Source: Candidatus Omnitrophica bacterium UBA6210 (GTDB lineage Bacteria; Omnitrophota; Gorgyraeia; Velamenicoccales; Velamenicoccaceae). Taken from it: a stretch of DNA of 64,000 bases. Positions 1-8,187 of this stretch are shown one piece after another. The notes under the pieces are model-generated. The model saw nothing but the letters and a program-made list of their open reading frames with translations. It made no database searches and was not told the DNA's origin. Location of the stretch: assembly GCA_002421805.1 (NCBI GenBank), contig DISM01000005.1:1-64000 (forward strand). The letters run 5' to 3'. Position 1 is the first letter of the stretch, and each line of letters opens with the position of its first letter. The translations under genes and the position numbers were made by a program.

Positions 1-25
1 AGCTTGTGGGAGAGCCCCGCACCTT
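1..25. repeat. 25-bp direct repeat, copy 1
   Basis: The first 25 bases recur exactly at 188-212. In both copies the inner CCCCGCA can pair with a downstream TGCGGGG (56-62 here, 234-240 for copy 2), so each copy is the left half of a possible stem-loop. The copy is cut by the window edge, so its true left limit is unknown. Confidence 0.7.
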
Positions 26-152
26 CTACCCGCATGTTCATTGGAGAATAAAGGATGCGGGGTAATTCGCAGACGCTTCGCTATGACTTACGTCGCTGGT
101 TTTGCAGCTCCGCAAGTCATCTGCTCATTATAGATAGGCGCCTCTTAAGTTT
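26..152. other. non-coding stretch with hairpins
   Basis: No credible gene is seen. CCCGCAT at 29-35 pairs with ATGCGGG at 55-61. Further on, ATGACTT near 83-89 pairs with AAGTCAT near 114-120 around a loop of about 24 bases. The phrase around 104-120 resembles the reverse complement of the hairpin element before coaD (8188-8309), so this is probably another member of that dispersed family. Confidence 0.45.
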
Positions 153-184
153 AAACCCCTGCGGGAAACCGCGGGGGTTTTTAT
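153..184 (+). terminator. Rho-independent terminator
   Basis: A GC-rich stem (156-164 with 169-177, one G-U pair) with a GAAA loop is extended by three A-T pairs and followed by a T-rich run. It ends a transcript entering from the left of the window. Confidence 0.8.
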
Positions 185-187
185 TTG

Positions 188-212
188 AGCTTGTGGGAGA
201 GCCCCGCACCTT
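188..212. repeat. 25-bp direct repeat, copy 2
   Basis: Exact copy of bases 1-25, lying between two terminators. Its CCCCGCA can pair with TGCGGGG inside the second terminator stem, which gives an alternative fold to the terminator hairpin. Confidence 0.7.
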
Positions 213-216
213 TATG

Positions 217-251
217 CGGCCCCTGCGTTAAAATGCGGGGGCCGTTTTTTT
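217..251 (+). terminator. Rho-independent terminator
   Basis: Stem 217-226 with 235-244 (ten pairs, one wobble), an eight-base loop, then seven T. It is the second terminator within 70 bases; both face rightwards and insulate the pilin genes from upstream transcription. Confidence 0.85.
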
Positions 252-310
252 GGAACACGCGGACGACAGAGGCTTGGCGCATTGTCGTGTCGTCCTATTT
301 TTCGAATATG

Positions 311-339
311 TTGCAATCATCCTGTTTTTATATTAGAAT
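311..339 (+). promoter_or_regulatory. candidate sigma70-type promoter, leaderless
   Basis: TTGCAA at 311-316, a 17-base spacer, then TAGAAT at 334-339. The ATG at 346 starts six bases after the -10 box and no Shine-Dalgarno sequence precedes it, so the transcript would begin at or next to the start codon. Confidence 0.5.
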
Positions 340-345
340 CTGGGT

Positions 346-741
346 ATGAAGACGTTCAGAAAAGGTTATACGCTTCTGGAGGTCATGCTTGTTGTGATCG
401 TGATGGCGATCTTGGCGAGCATAACCATTCCGCGCGTCATCACGATCGTCGAGCGCTCCAGGGGCGCGGAGGCCAGGGAAGTCCTTTACAAGACGTATGC
501 CGGTTATCAGAGGTATGTTGAAGACAATACCTCTGCGCTTCCCGCAGGCGATACCAGCAAATGGATGATGCTCGGGATGAGCAATCCCAACTCTATGACA
601 GGAAGGTTTTTTAACTATTCTTTCACTCCTGCAGGAAGCCGTTATCCGACGTCAGCCACAGCGACGCGTCTGGGTATCGCGGCAAATACGATGACGATCA
701 ATCTGGCGACCGGCGTCGTCACCAATACATCGCCCTATTAA
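346..741 (+). CDS. type IV pilin-like protein
   Basis: A 131-residue protein with a classic class III signal: a short basic leader (MKTFRKG), cleavage expected after Gly7, Glu at mature position 5 (YTLLE), then a hydrophobic helix to about residue 30. It would be processed by a prepilin peptidase and packed into a pilus or pseudopilus. The rest is a polar domain without cysteines. Pilin-like N-termini are shared by type IV pilins and type II secretion pseudopilins, so the exact role is open. No Shine-Dalgarno is visible and the promoter abuts the ATG. It lies three bases before another pilin gene and far from the main pilus operon at 48-59 kb. Confidence 0.9.
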   Translation: MKTFRKGYTLLEVMLVVIVMAILASITIPRVITIVERSRGAEAREVLYKTYAGYQRYVEDNTSALPAGDTSKWMMLGMSNPNSMTGRFFNYSFTPAGSRYPTSATATRLGIAANTMTINLATGVVTNTSPY

Positions 742-744
742 AAA

Positions 745-1143
745 ATGCGGATGTCTATGAAGAAACAGGCTTCGGGTTTTACACTGGTTGAGTTGGTCGT
801 GGCTGTTATCATCCTCGGCATTGTCGGTTCCATGACATACGTTAATTATAATTTCCAGCGCCGCAAGCAGGAGCTCAGGGGCGCGATGGCCCAGGTGCAG
901 GTGATCGCCGCCGCCGAAAGGCTCTACTATCTGAACACCCGCGTATTTTGGGCCACGACAAGCACGGCTACCACCAATTCGCGCCTGGGCCTGCATATTC
1001 AGGATACCTATTTCGATAATTATCGCGTCAACACGGGCGGCGGGACGTTTACCATCCAGGTGGACGGAGGCCCCGCGGCGACCTATACCTTCAATAACCA
1101 GGGGGTAAGGACCGGCTGTGCGGGCGCCGATTGCATTCCGTAA
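745..1143 (+). CDS. type IV pilin-like protein
   Basis: A 132-residue prepilin. The processing site falls after Gly in ASGFTLVEL, with Glu at mature position 5 and a following hydrophobic helix. Three in-frame ATGs (745, 751, 757) are possible; 757 would give the tidiest leader (MKKQASG), but no ribosome site decides between them. The C-terminus carries a close Cys pair (C-x4-C in the last ten residues), as in the disulphide-bonded loop of many pilins. It is co-directional with the preceding pilin gene and probably translationally coupled to it. Confidence 0.88.
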   Translation: MRMSMKKQASGFTLVELVVAVIILGIVGSMTYVNYNFQRRKQELRGAMAQVQVIAAAERLYYLNTRVFWATTSTATTNSRLGLHIQDTYFDNYRVNTGGGTFTIQVDGGPAATYTFNNQGVRTGCAGADCIP

Positions 1144-1153
1144 GTATCCCTCC

Positions 1154-3262
1154 ATGCGTTCCGCAAAGATGATCCCTGCTCTAAATTCGCCGGTGCAGTA
1201 TGTTAAAGGCATTGGACCGAAGCGGGCCCAGGATTTGGGCCGCGCCGGCATCCATATCCTTGAAGATCTCCTTTATTATTTTCCAAAACGTTACGAAGAC
1301 AGGTCTCAATTCAAGCCCATCGGCTCTGTCGATATCGGCGCGGCCGTGACCGTCAAAGGAGAGGTCCTTTCCAAAAAAGGGCGGCCTGCCTACTTGCGCC
1401 GCGGCATCGACATCTTCGAGATTGCCGTCGCCGACGGCACCGGACGTATCTTTGCGGTCTGGTTCAACCAGCCGTATCTCCACAGATATTTTAACGTTGG
1501 CGACCAGGTGATCCTTTACGGCAAGGTGGAGCTTTACCGCGACAGGATCCAGATGCCTTCGCCGGATTTTGAGATCATCGAAGACAAAGAGGCGAGTCTG
1601 GACGTCGGCCGCATCGTGCCGATCTATAGGCTGCCTCAGGGGTTTTCGCAAAGGGTCCTGCGTAAGCTGATCAGGTCTGTCCTCGAGACCCAGATATCCC
1701 GCCTGCAGGAACTTCTGCCCTACGACATCCGCGCCCGGCACAGCCTGCTCAATATCGCCAAAAGCCTTTTGAACATCCATTTCCCGGAAAATGAGGAGGA
1801 GCGGCTTTGTGCCTATCAGCGCCTTGCTTTCGAAGAATTTTTCCTCTATCAGATACCGCTTATCCTGCGCAAGCTCAAACGCAGGGACAAGGCTGGGATC
1901 CCTTTTGACGTCAGCGAGTCCTCTTTTGGGGAGTTTACGAAATGCCTTCCTTTCACGCTGACCGATTCGCAAATGAAATGCCTGAAGGAGATCGCCGCAG
2001 ACATGCGCTCGCCTCGCCCCATGCAGCGGCTCCTGCAGGGGGATGTGGGATGCGGCAAGACGGTCGTCGCGCTCTTGGCTGCGCTTGCGGCCTTGGCGTG
2101 CGGTTATCAGGCGGTATTCATGGTTCCGACGGAGATCCTCGCGCAGCAGCACTATGAAAAGATCGGCCAACTGCTTGGGTCGGCGCAGAAGAAAGAGAAG
2201 AAAAAGCCGAGGGTCGGCTTATTGACGGGCAGCTTGAGTGTCGAGGAAAAGAAAGAGGCGGTGCTGAAGATCAGGTCGGGTGAGATCGATATCGTCATCG
2301 GCACGCACGCGCTCCTTGAGGAGGGCGTCGCGTTCCACAAGCTGGGCCTGATCGTGATCGATGAACAGCATAAATTCGGCGTGTCCCAGCGGGCGCTGTT
2401 GCCCCGCAAAGGCGCAAATCCCGATTGCCTCATCATGACGGCGACCCCTATTCCCAGGACGTTATCCTTGACCCTTTACGGGGACCTGGATCTGTCGACG
2501 ATCACCCAGATGCCGGCGGGCCGCGGCAGGATCATGACACAGGCGCTTGCCATCGAGGAGAGGCCGAAGGCCTATGATTTTGTGAAAGAAGAGGTCAAAA
2601 AGGGGCGCCAGGCTTACCTGATCTATCCTCTTGTCGAAGAGAGCGAAAAGCTGGAATTGCGCGCGGCCAAATCGATGTATAAGGAGTTCAAGGAGGAGAT
2701 ATTCAAAGATCTAAGGGTCGGCCTTGTTTACGGCAAGATGAAGAGGGATGAGCAGGAAAAGACCATGAAGAAATTTCGCGACGGGAAGATCGATGTCCTT
2801 GTTGCGACGACCGTCCTTGAGGTCGGCATTGACGTGGCGAATGCCACGGTCATGGTCATTGAACACGCCGAGCGTTTCGGCCTCTCCCAGCTCCACCAGA
2901 TGCGCGGCCGCATCGGACGGGGCGTCCACGAATCCCATTGCCTCCTGGTTACCGACCCGAAATCCGAGGACGCCCAGGCGCGCGTCAAGGCGTTTGTCGC
3001 GACGACCGACGGATTCAAGATCGCCGAAGAAGATCTGAAGATCCGCGGGCCGGGAGAGTTTTTCGGCGAACGCCAGCACGGCCTGGCAGATTTAAAGATC
3101 GCCGATCCCCTGGCGCAGATGCATCTTCTCAAGGCCGCGCGCGAGGACGCGCACAAGCTTATTGAGCGCGACCCAAAGCTCGCAGACCCGAAACACGCGG
3201 AACTGAAACGCCAGCTTTACAGGCGGTTTCCCGAATTCGAACGATTTATCGAGGTGGCATAG
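1154..3262 (+). CDS. recG: ATP-dependent DNA helicase RecG
   Basis: RecG remodels stalled replication forks and branched recombination intermediates. At about 700 residues it matches the family. The N-terminal wedge/OB region begins with VKGIGPKRA. Walker A (GDVGCGKT) is near residue 295, the DEQH box near 402, followed by motif III (TATPIPRTL) and motif VI (QMRGRIGRG). An ATG at 1118 would overlap the pilin gene by 26 bases. The ATGs at 1154 and 1169 fit family N-termini better; I use 1154, though none has a convincing Shine-Dalgarno. Confidence 0.96.
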   Translation: MRSAKMIPALNSPVQYVKGIGPKRAQDLGRAGIHILEDLLYYFPKRYEDRSQFKPIGSVDIGAAVTVKGEVLSKKGRPAYLRRGIDIFEIAVADGTGRIFAVWFNQPYLHRYFNVGDQVILYGKVELYRDRIQMPSPDFEIIEDKEASLDVGRIVPIYRLPQGFSQRVLRKLIRSVLETQISRLQELLPYDIRARHSLLNIAKSLLNIHFPENEEERLCAYQRLAFEEFFLYQIPLILRKLKRRDKAGIPFDVSESSFGEFTKCLPFTLTDSQMKCLKEIAADMRSPRPMQRLLQGDVGCGKTVVALLAALAALACGYQAVFMVPTEILAQQHYEKIGQLLGSAQKKEKKKPRVGLLTGSLSVEEKKEAVLKIRSGEIDIVIGTHALLEEGVAFHKLGLIVIDEQHKFGVSQRALLPRKGANPDCLIMTATPIPRTLSLTLYGDLDLSTITQMPAGRGRIMTQALAIEERPKAYDFVKEEVKKGRQAYLIYPLVEESEKLELRAAKSMYKEFKEEIFKDLRVGLVYGKMKRDEQEKTMKKFRDGKIDVLVATTVLEVGIDVANATVMVIEHAERFGLSQLHQMRGRIGRGVHESHCLLVTDPKSEDAQARVKAFVATTDGFKIAEEDLKIRGPGEFFGERQHGLADLKIADPLAQMHLLKAAREDAHKLIERDPKLADPKHAELKRQLYRRFPEFERFIEVA

Positions 3263-3292
3263 AAACAGAGCAGCTTTCCGTATAATATTTTG

Positions 3293-3301
3293 TGATACAA
3301 T
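3293..3301 (+). promoter_or_regulatory. weak candidate extended -10 element
   Basis: The 125-base gap after recG is AT-rich and contains TATAAT at 3281 and an extended -10 (TGATACAAT) at 3293-3301. No good -35 hexamer sits at the right distance. It may serve the membrane protein gene at 3388. Confidence 0.3.
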
Positions 3302-3387
3302 AGGTCAATAATCGCCTGAAATATAGATTCGACTACGATCGTCTGTTCTGTAATAAAAGTTTTGGCGGTTGTTTTCGTTGGAGAAAT

Positions 3388-4053
3388 ATGATGAAAAATG
3401 AAATGTTGTTTATCTGGATATTTTTGGCGGGTTTTGGGGTGATCCTCTATGTCGGCTATCTGATGGACAAGAAGCGCCGGGAAGGCATGATGCGCGTGGC
3501 GCGCCTGCTGGGTTTGAGTTATTCGCCGGGCGCGGACAACGATCTTTTGGGCCGGTTTTCCTTGTTCCAGTTGGGGACAAGGGGCCATTCCCAGAGCATG
3601 CGCAATGTCCTTCGGGGAAATTATCAGGGCCTTGAGGTCGGTTTTTTCGATTATTCCTATACGACGGGTTCCGGAAAACACCGCCATACAACGCATCAAT
3701 CCGTCGCTTTCCTGCCGCAAGCCGATTCGGGTGTCTTGCCTGATTTTACCTTGAGGCCGGAGAATGTGTTTGACAAGGTGGCGACGGCGTTCGGCTGTGT
3801 GGATATCAATTTTCCCCAGGATGAGGCTTTTTCTCGCGCCTATCGCCTGCACGGCAGGGACCAGGCCGCGGTCTGCGGTTCGTTCGATGAAGCTGTGCGG
3901 GGTTTTCTGGTCCGCAACCCGCAGTTGTGCGTTGAGCGCGCGGCGCCGGGCCTTATCGTTTACCGTTCAGGGGTGCGCCTTGAACCGGAAACTTTAAGGG
4001 TTTTTCTGGACCGGTCGCTGGAACTTTTTTCGTTGTTGACAGCTCGTCGCTAG
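3388..4053 (+). CDS. membrane-anchored protein of unknown function
   Basis: I do not recognise the family. The 221-residue product starts with a single hydrophobic segment (about residues 6-24) and a basic stop-transfer patch (DKKRREG), so it is probably anchored with its bulk in the cytoplasm. The soluble part has alternating polar and hydrophobic strands, a His-rich loop (GKHRHTTHQ) near residue 95 and few other landmarks. Two adjacent ATGs (3388, 3391) follow a GGAGA. The gene precedes the peptidase gene by 15 bases and may be cotranscribed with it. Confidence 0.75.
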   Translation: MMKNEMLFIWIFLAGFGVILYVGYLMDKKRREGMMRVARLLGLSYSPGADNDLLGRFSLFQLGTRGHSQSMRNVLRGNYQGLEVGFFDYSYTTGSGKHRHTTHQSVAFLPQADSGVLPDFTLRPENVFDKVATAFGCVDINFPQDEAFSRAYRLHGRDQAAVCGSFDEAVRGFLVRNPQLCVERAAPGLIVYRSGVRLEPETLRVFLDRSLELFSLLTARR

Positions 4054-4068
4054 AAGAGGGGTAAAGGT

Positions 4069-5055
4069 ATGAGGATGCGTGGGATCCTGAAACATCTTTT
4101 GCGTTTGTGCGCCATTGTCATCGTTCTTTTTTTAGGCAGGTATGGATGGATGCCGAGCGGGTTTTTGAAAAAGCCCGCCTTGACCGATGCAGAGAAAAGC
4201 ACCCGTGAATACCTGGAAAAAACCGTGCGTATCCTATCGGAGGATATCGGCGACAGGAATGCCGGGTCCTATCGCAATCTGGAGAGGGCCAAGGAATATA
4301 TCGCGGCCGAGTTTTCAAGGTTCGGCTATCACGTCGAAATGCAGTATTATGCGGTGGAGGGCAAGATGTACAGCAACGTCATCGCCAGGCCGTTGAATCT
4401 CAGGGGCCGTGTCCCGCTGGTCATCGGGGCGCACTACGACACTTATTCCAGTCCCGGCGCCGACGACAATGCCAGCGGCGTGGCCGGCATGCTGGCCCTC
4501 GCGAAGCTTCTTTATGAGAAGGGAAAAGACCTTCCTTTTATTTTCGTCGCCTTCGTGAATGAAGAGCCGCCTTTTTTTGAGACAGAGAACATGGGCAGCC
4601 GGGCCTATGTGCGGCGCCTGAAAGACGAGGGGGCCCAGATCAGGGGCGCCGTCATATTGGAGTCGATCGGCTATTATTCCAAAAGATTGTTTTCTCAGAG
4701 GTATCTATACTTTCTGGGGTATTTTTATCCCAATCGCGCCGATTTTATAGCGCTCGTCGGGAATTTTAAGTCTGCGTCTTTGACGGCGGATATCAAGAGG
4801 GGCATCGCGAAATACAAAAAGATATCCGTGCGGTCTGTGACCGTTCCCGATTCTTTTTCAGGGACCAATTATTCGGACCATTGGTCGTTCTGGAAAGACG
4901 GATATCCGGCCGTCATGGTCACCGATACGGCCTTCCTGCGTAATCCGCATTACCATAAGGGGTCTGATTTGCCGTCGACCCTGGACTATGACGCCATGGC
5001 TGTCCTTGTCCACAGTTTGAAAAATTCGGTCGAGAGTTTATTGACGGCATCATGA
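4069..5055 (+). CDS. M28-family zinc aminopeptidase, membrane-anchored
   Basis: The protein has 328 residues with an N-terminal hydrophobic segment (about 8-25) that anchors or exports it. The M28 di-zinc site is complete by motif: His in GAHYD (near 122), the bridging Asp in GADDNASG (near 132), the catalytic Glu in NEEPP (near 165), a ligand in LESIGYYS (near 198) and His in NPHYHKGSD (near 295). Such enzymes remove N-terminal residues from peptides, or cyclise glutaminyl peptides; substrate is not predictable here. An AGGGG sequence precedes the ATG. Confidence 0.9.
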   Translation: MRMRGILKHLLRLCAIVIVLFLGRYGWMPSGFLKKPALTDAEKSTREYLEKTVRILSEDIGDRNAGSYRNLERAKEYIAAEFSRFGYHVEMQYYAVEGKMYSNVIARPLNLRGRVPLVIGAHYDTYSSPGADDNASGVAGMLALAKLLYEKGKDLPFIFVAFVNEEPPFFETENMGSRAYVRRLKDEGAQIRGAVILESIGYYSKRLFSQRYLYFLGYFYPNRADFIALVGNFKSASLTADIKRGIAKYKKISVRSVTVPDSFSGTNYSDHWSFWKDGYPAVMVTDTAFLRNPHYHKGSDLPSTLDYDAMAVLVHSLKNSVESLLTAS

Positions 5056-5121
5056 CATTTGATCTTTTGGCGCGGACCCAGCATAGCCTGAAGACAGCAG
5101 GTTATGAATAAGGAGAAAGGA

Positions 5122-5799
5122 ATGATCGATCGCGTGAAGAAACATTTTCAGGATGAGGCGGATACGTTTGACGCGAGAGTCGTCAAGTCGGTGCCGTTCT
5201 ATGCGGACATGCTGGAAGCTCTTGTCTTGGCGCTTCCTTTTAAACGCATGGAAGCCAGAAAAATACTGGATCTCGGCTGCGGGACGGGGTCGATTGCCAA
5301 AAAGATCAAGGAACATTTTCCGAAAGCCCTGGTCACCTGCGTTGATTTTTCAGAGAACATGCTTGAGATCGCCAAAAACAAGCTCCGGGGTTACCGCGAT
5401 ATCCGTTATGTCGCCTCCGATGTGCGCGCGTTCGATTTTTCCGGTCACGATGCGGTCGTGTCTTCTTTGACGCTGCATCACCTGCGCCGCGGCCGCGAAA
5501 AGTTGGGGCTGTATAAGAAAATTTATTCCGGTCTCGGGAGAGGCGGCGTCCTGTATCTGGCGGACCTGGTGTTGGGCGAGACAGGCTATTTGCAGCGGCT
5601 GAACCTGGAGATGTGGAAGGGCTTTTTGTCGCAGCACTTGTCCGCCAAGGGGATGAATGAGCGCCGGAGGCGTTATAAGAGAGAAGACCGCCCTTTCAAG
5701 CTTTCCGAAGAATTGGCGTGGCTGAAACAGGCAGGGTTCCGCCATATCGACGTCGTCTGGAAGTATTATCATTTCGCCGTTTTCGGCGGTCAGAAATAG
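5122..5799 (+). CDS. class I SAM-dependent methyltransferase
   Basis: A Rossmann-type methyltransferase of about 225 residues. Motif I (LDLGCGTGSIAKKI) lies near residue 50, with an acidic residue ending strand 2 (CVDFS) and a post-II region VSSLTLHHL typical of UbiE/Trm9-like enzymes. The substrate is not evident. An upstream ATG at 5104 is in frame, but AGGAGAAAGG at 5111-5120 positions ribosomes on the ATG at 5122. The C-terminus contains basic stretches (NERRRRYKRE). Its neighbours are unrelated, so context gives no function. Confidence 0.88.
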   Translation: MIDRVKKHFQDEADTFDARVVKSVPFYADMLEALVLALPFKRMEARKILDLGCGTGSIAKKIKEHFPKALVTCVDFSENMLEIAKNKLRGYRDIRYVASDVRAFDFSGHDAVVSSLTLHHLRRGREKLGLYKKIYSGLGRGGVLYLADLVLGETGYLQRLNLEMWKGFLSQHLSAKGMNERRRRYKREDRPFKLSEELAWLKQAGFRHIDVVWKYYHFAVFGGQK

Positions 5800-5825
5800 A
5801 TGCGCGCGATAGAAAGGAGCTTTGG

Positions 5826-6248
5826 ATGAGACGAGCATTTATGGGCTTTATGGTGTTTTGCATGGCGGCTGTGTTCGGGACTGCGATGGCGGCAGAACCA
5901 CAGAAGGAAAAAGCCGCTTCCACAGCGGCGCAGGAGTGGCTGGCGATCGTGGATGCAGGCATGTATGGCATGAGTTGGAAACAGGCGTCGGCATATTTCA
6001 AGAACGCCGTGACCGAGGAACAGTGGGTCAGCACCGTCAAGGCCTTTAGGAACCCTCTGGGAAAATGCGAAATGCGCATCGAACGGGGATCGACTTATAT
6101 GACGACATTGCCCGGCGCCCCCGACGGCGAATATGTCATTGTGCAATTCGACACGACGTTTGAAAACAAGAAGTCTTCCGTCGAGAGCGTGACGATGTCG
6201 CTGGAGGCCGACGGCCGATGGCGCGTTTCAGGATATTTTATCAGCTGA
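5826..6248 (+). CDS. DUF4019-type exported protein
   Basis: A protein of about 140 residues with a signal peptide (about residues 1-21, ending AMA-AEP). The mature part matches the small DUF4019 fold: AAQEWLAIVDAGMYGMSW at its start and a terminal DGRWRVSGYFIS strand. The function of this family is unknown. An open frame extends upstream to 5718, but GAAAGGAGC just before 5826 and the signal peptide fix the start there. It is four bases ahead of the PP-loop gene. Confidence 0.85.
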   Translation: MRRAFMGFMVFCMAAVFGTAMAAEPQKEKAASTAAQEWLAIVDAGMYGMSWKQASAYFKNAVTEEQWVSTVKAFRNPLGKCEMRIERGSTYMTTLPGAPDGEYVIVQFDTTFENKKSSVESVTMSLEADGRWRVSGYFIS

Positions 6249-6251
6249 CCC

Positions 6252-7262
6252 ATGAGGCGATGCTCGTTTTGTCTTATTGAAGATTGTTATCCAGGTGTTC
6301 ATTTGGATGGCCGGGGGTATTGCGCGTCCTGCGCAAAATTTGAAAAAACGGATCCGGCGGAATATGCACAAAAGAATCTTGTTTTGGTGCGTCAGCTCGA
6401 AGATTTTGTCAGGCGCCGCCGTTCGCCCGGCCGCAGCGGCGGACGGTATGACTGCGTCGTTGCATTGAGCGGCGGAAAAGATAGCGCTTTTGTGGCCTGG
6501 CTTTTTGCAAAAAAATACGGGCTCCGATGCATGGCAGCTACGGTCGACATGGGTTATTTGAGCCGTGATGCCACAAAGAACATTGGTTTTGTCTCTCGAA
6601 AATTGAATATCTCACATGTCTATCTGCGGCCGCCTTTTTTGTTCAAAAAGGTTTTTGCCTATGCGTTCAAGACTGATTTTTTTTCGAAGGTCAATGGGCT
6701 GGCGTGCCATCTTTGCGGTTCTTTGATCTCGAATCTGTTGTGTAGGTTGGCCTTCGATCTTAAAGTCCCCTATGTCGTTTCTGGTGCTTTTTCTCCGGAA
6801 AATAGGGTTCTTTTCAAGGATGAGGAGACGGTCTATCTTGAAAAGGAGTTTCCTTCGTCCCTTTTGAGATGTCTCAGAAAGACATATGCTCGATGGTTTT
6901 ATTCCGGGTCTACGGACGGGGGGCAGCGTCTCTCTATCGTTTTGCCTCTGAATGCGATCCTTGTCAGCGAAGAGAAAAAGATGAAGATATTGGGACGGGA
7001 GTTAGGGTTTGGGCGAAGGGAGTCATTTGCCCCGCCTTTGACGAATTGCCTGGTGAGCCTGGCCAGTATTTATCTTTACAGGAAGAAGTTTGGATATAAC
7101 CCTTACAGTGAAACCCTCGGCCATCTGATACGGCATGGCATGTATGACCGCGCCTTATCGCTGAAGCGGCTCAAAGAATTATACGCGAACCTGGATGGTT
7201 CTTCGTCTTTAAGGCGAGAGATCAATGATTTTTTTCTATCGATCAAGACCAAGAGGGCTTAG
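6252..7262 (+). CDS. PP-loop ATPase, WbpG/N-acetyl sugar amidotransferase-like
   Basis: A 336-residue adenine-nucleotide alpha hydrolase. The PP-loop SGGKDS is at about residues 73-78. It is preceded by an N-terminal zinc-ribbon-like pair of CxxC motifs (CSFC near 4, CASC near 24) and followed by another Cys pair (CHLCG near 155). This layout matches WbpG/PseA-type enzymes that use ammonia from a HisH-like partner to aminate surface sugars. No HisH/HisF-like partner or sugar gene is nearby, so another thiolation or amidation role is possible. The coding sequence looks richer in T than its neighbours, which may indicate transfer. Confidence 0.8.
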   Translation: MRRCSFCLIEDCYPGVHLDGRGYCASCAKFEKTDPAEYAQKNLVLVRQLEDFVRRRRSPGRSGGRYDCVVALSGGKDSAFVAWLFAKKYGLRCMAATVDMGYLSRDATKNIGFVSRKLNISHVYLRPPFLFKKVFAYAFKTDFFSKVNGLACHLCGSLISNLLCRLAFDLKVPYVVSGAFSPENRVLFKDEETVYLEKEFPSSLLRCLRKTYARWFYSGSTDGGQRLSIVLPLNAILVSEEKKMKILGRELGFGRRESFAPPLTNCLVSLASIYLYRKKFGYNPYSETLGHLIRHGMYDRALSLKRLKELYANLDGSSSLRREINDFFLSIKTKRA

Positions 7263-7295
7263 CGGTTTCCGATAGCGCTGTTGAGGGAGGTCAAG

Positions 7296-7511
7296 ATGAG
7301 AAGGGTTGTCGCCAGCGTGTTTATCCTGGCAGGGCTCCTGGTGTTCGTATATACCGGCCGCGTGCAGAAAGCGGTCGCCGTGACCCGTGTGAGGCTCAAG
7401 GCCGAACTGGTCACAGGCGAGATCACCAAACGGAAGTATGACGAAGCCATGGTAAAAGTGTCTTTCGGTTCCATGTTTTGGGATCCCAAGACGGTTCTGG
7501 CTGTTGATTGA
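7296..7511 (+). CDS. small single-span membrane protein
   Basis: A 71-residue protein with one hydrophobic segment (about residues 4-20) and a charged tail containing ELVTGEITKRKYDEAM. That tail recalls the short SHOCT-type helix pair found at the ends of small membrane proteins, though the match is loose. GGAGG at 7286-7290 selects the ATG at 7296 over an upstream TTG. Function unknown. Confidence 0.65.
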   Translation: MRRVVASVFILAGLLVFVYTGRVQKAVAVTRVRLKAELVTGEITKRKYDEAMVKVSFGSMFWDPKTVLAVD

Positions 7512-7549
7512 TCTTTTTGGCAGGGGCGGGTCGGCAGGAACCCGGGTTT

Positions 7550-8128
7550 ATGCGCATCATAGCAGGCAAATATAAAGGACGCCTGATCTTATTCCCTAAA
7601 CATATCAGGCCTACGCAGGATAAGGTGCGTCAGGCGATCTTTGACGTTCTGGCTGGGGTTGTGCGCAAGGCCAGGGTTTTGGAGCTTTTTGCCGGCAGCG
7701 GCGCCCTGGGGCTTGAAAGCCTTTCCCGCGGGGCTTCTTCGGTTTGCTTTATTGATTCCGACAGACGTTCCACGAATGCCATCATGCGAAACCTGGATTC
7801 CCTGGGGCTCAGCAAGGACAGGCACGGGGCTGTCAGGGTCTATACCAATGATGCCTTCCGGGCCCTCAAGATCCTTGAGAAGAAGGGGGAGCGGTTCGAT
7901 CTCGTCTTTTTGGATCCCCCATATCATCAGGACTTGGCAAAAAAAGCCTTGAAAACGATTGCGTCAAGTGGTATATTACCACCTCGTAGTTTTGTGATTG
8001 TCGAGCATGCGGAAACGGATGACCTGGGGACCGTTCCGGAGAACATAGCCAGGGTTAAAGAAGCCGATTACGGAGACATCAAAGTCTCCTTTTTTTCAAA
8101 TATACCCGTTAAGGGTAAGGGTATTTGA
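7550..8128 (+). CDS. rsmD: 16S rRNA (guanine966-N2)-methyltransferase RsmD
   Basis: RsmD methylates G966 in the assembling 30S subunit. The 192-residue length is typical. Family marks are the start MRIIAGKYKG, motif I (LELFAGSGALGLES) near residue 43, and the N-methyltransferase catalytic motif DPPY near 121. A TTG-initiated extension to 7508 lacks homology and is rejected. The rsmD-coaD pairing seen here is widespread in bacteria, which supports both calls. Confidence 0.94.
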   Translation: MRIIAGKYKGRLILFPKHIRPTQDKVRQAIFDVLAGVVRKARVLELFAGSGALGLESLSRGASSVCFIDSDRRSTNAIMRNLDSLGLSKDRHGAVRVYTNDAFRALKILEKKGERFDLVFLDPPYHQDLAKKALKTIASSGILPPRSFVIVEHAETDDLGTVPENIARVKEADYGDIKVSFFSNIPVKGKGI

Positions 8129-8187
8129 TCCGCTAAGAGCTACGGCGGACAATGGGGGACAAGGGGTTGGGACTTTTATGCGGAAGG

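Noticed and set aside
652..1251. Long antisense frame across the second pilin gene and recG start
   Set aside because: Shadow of GC-rich coding sequence; the plus strand has clear pilin and RecG motifs.
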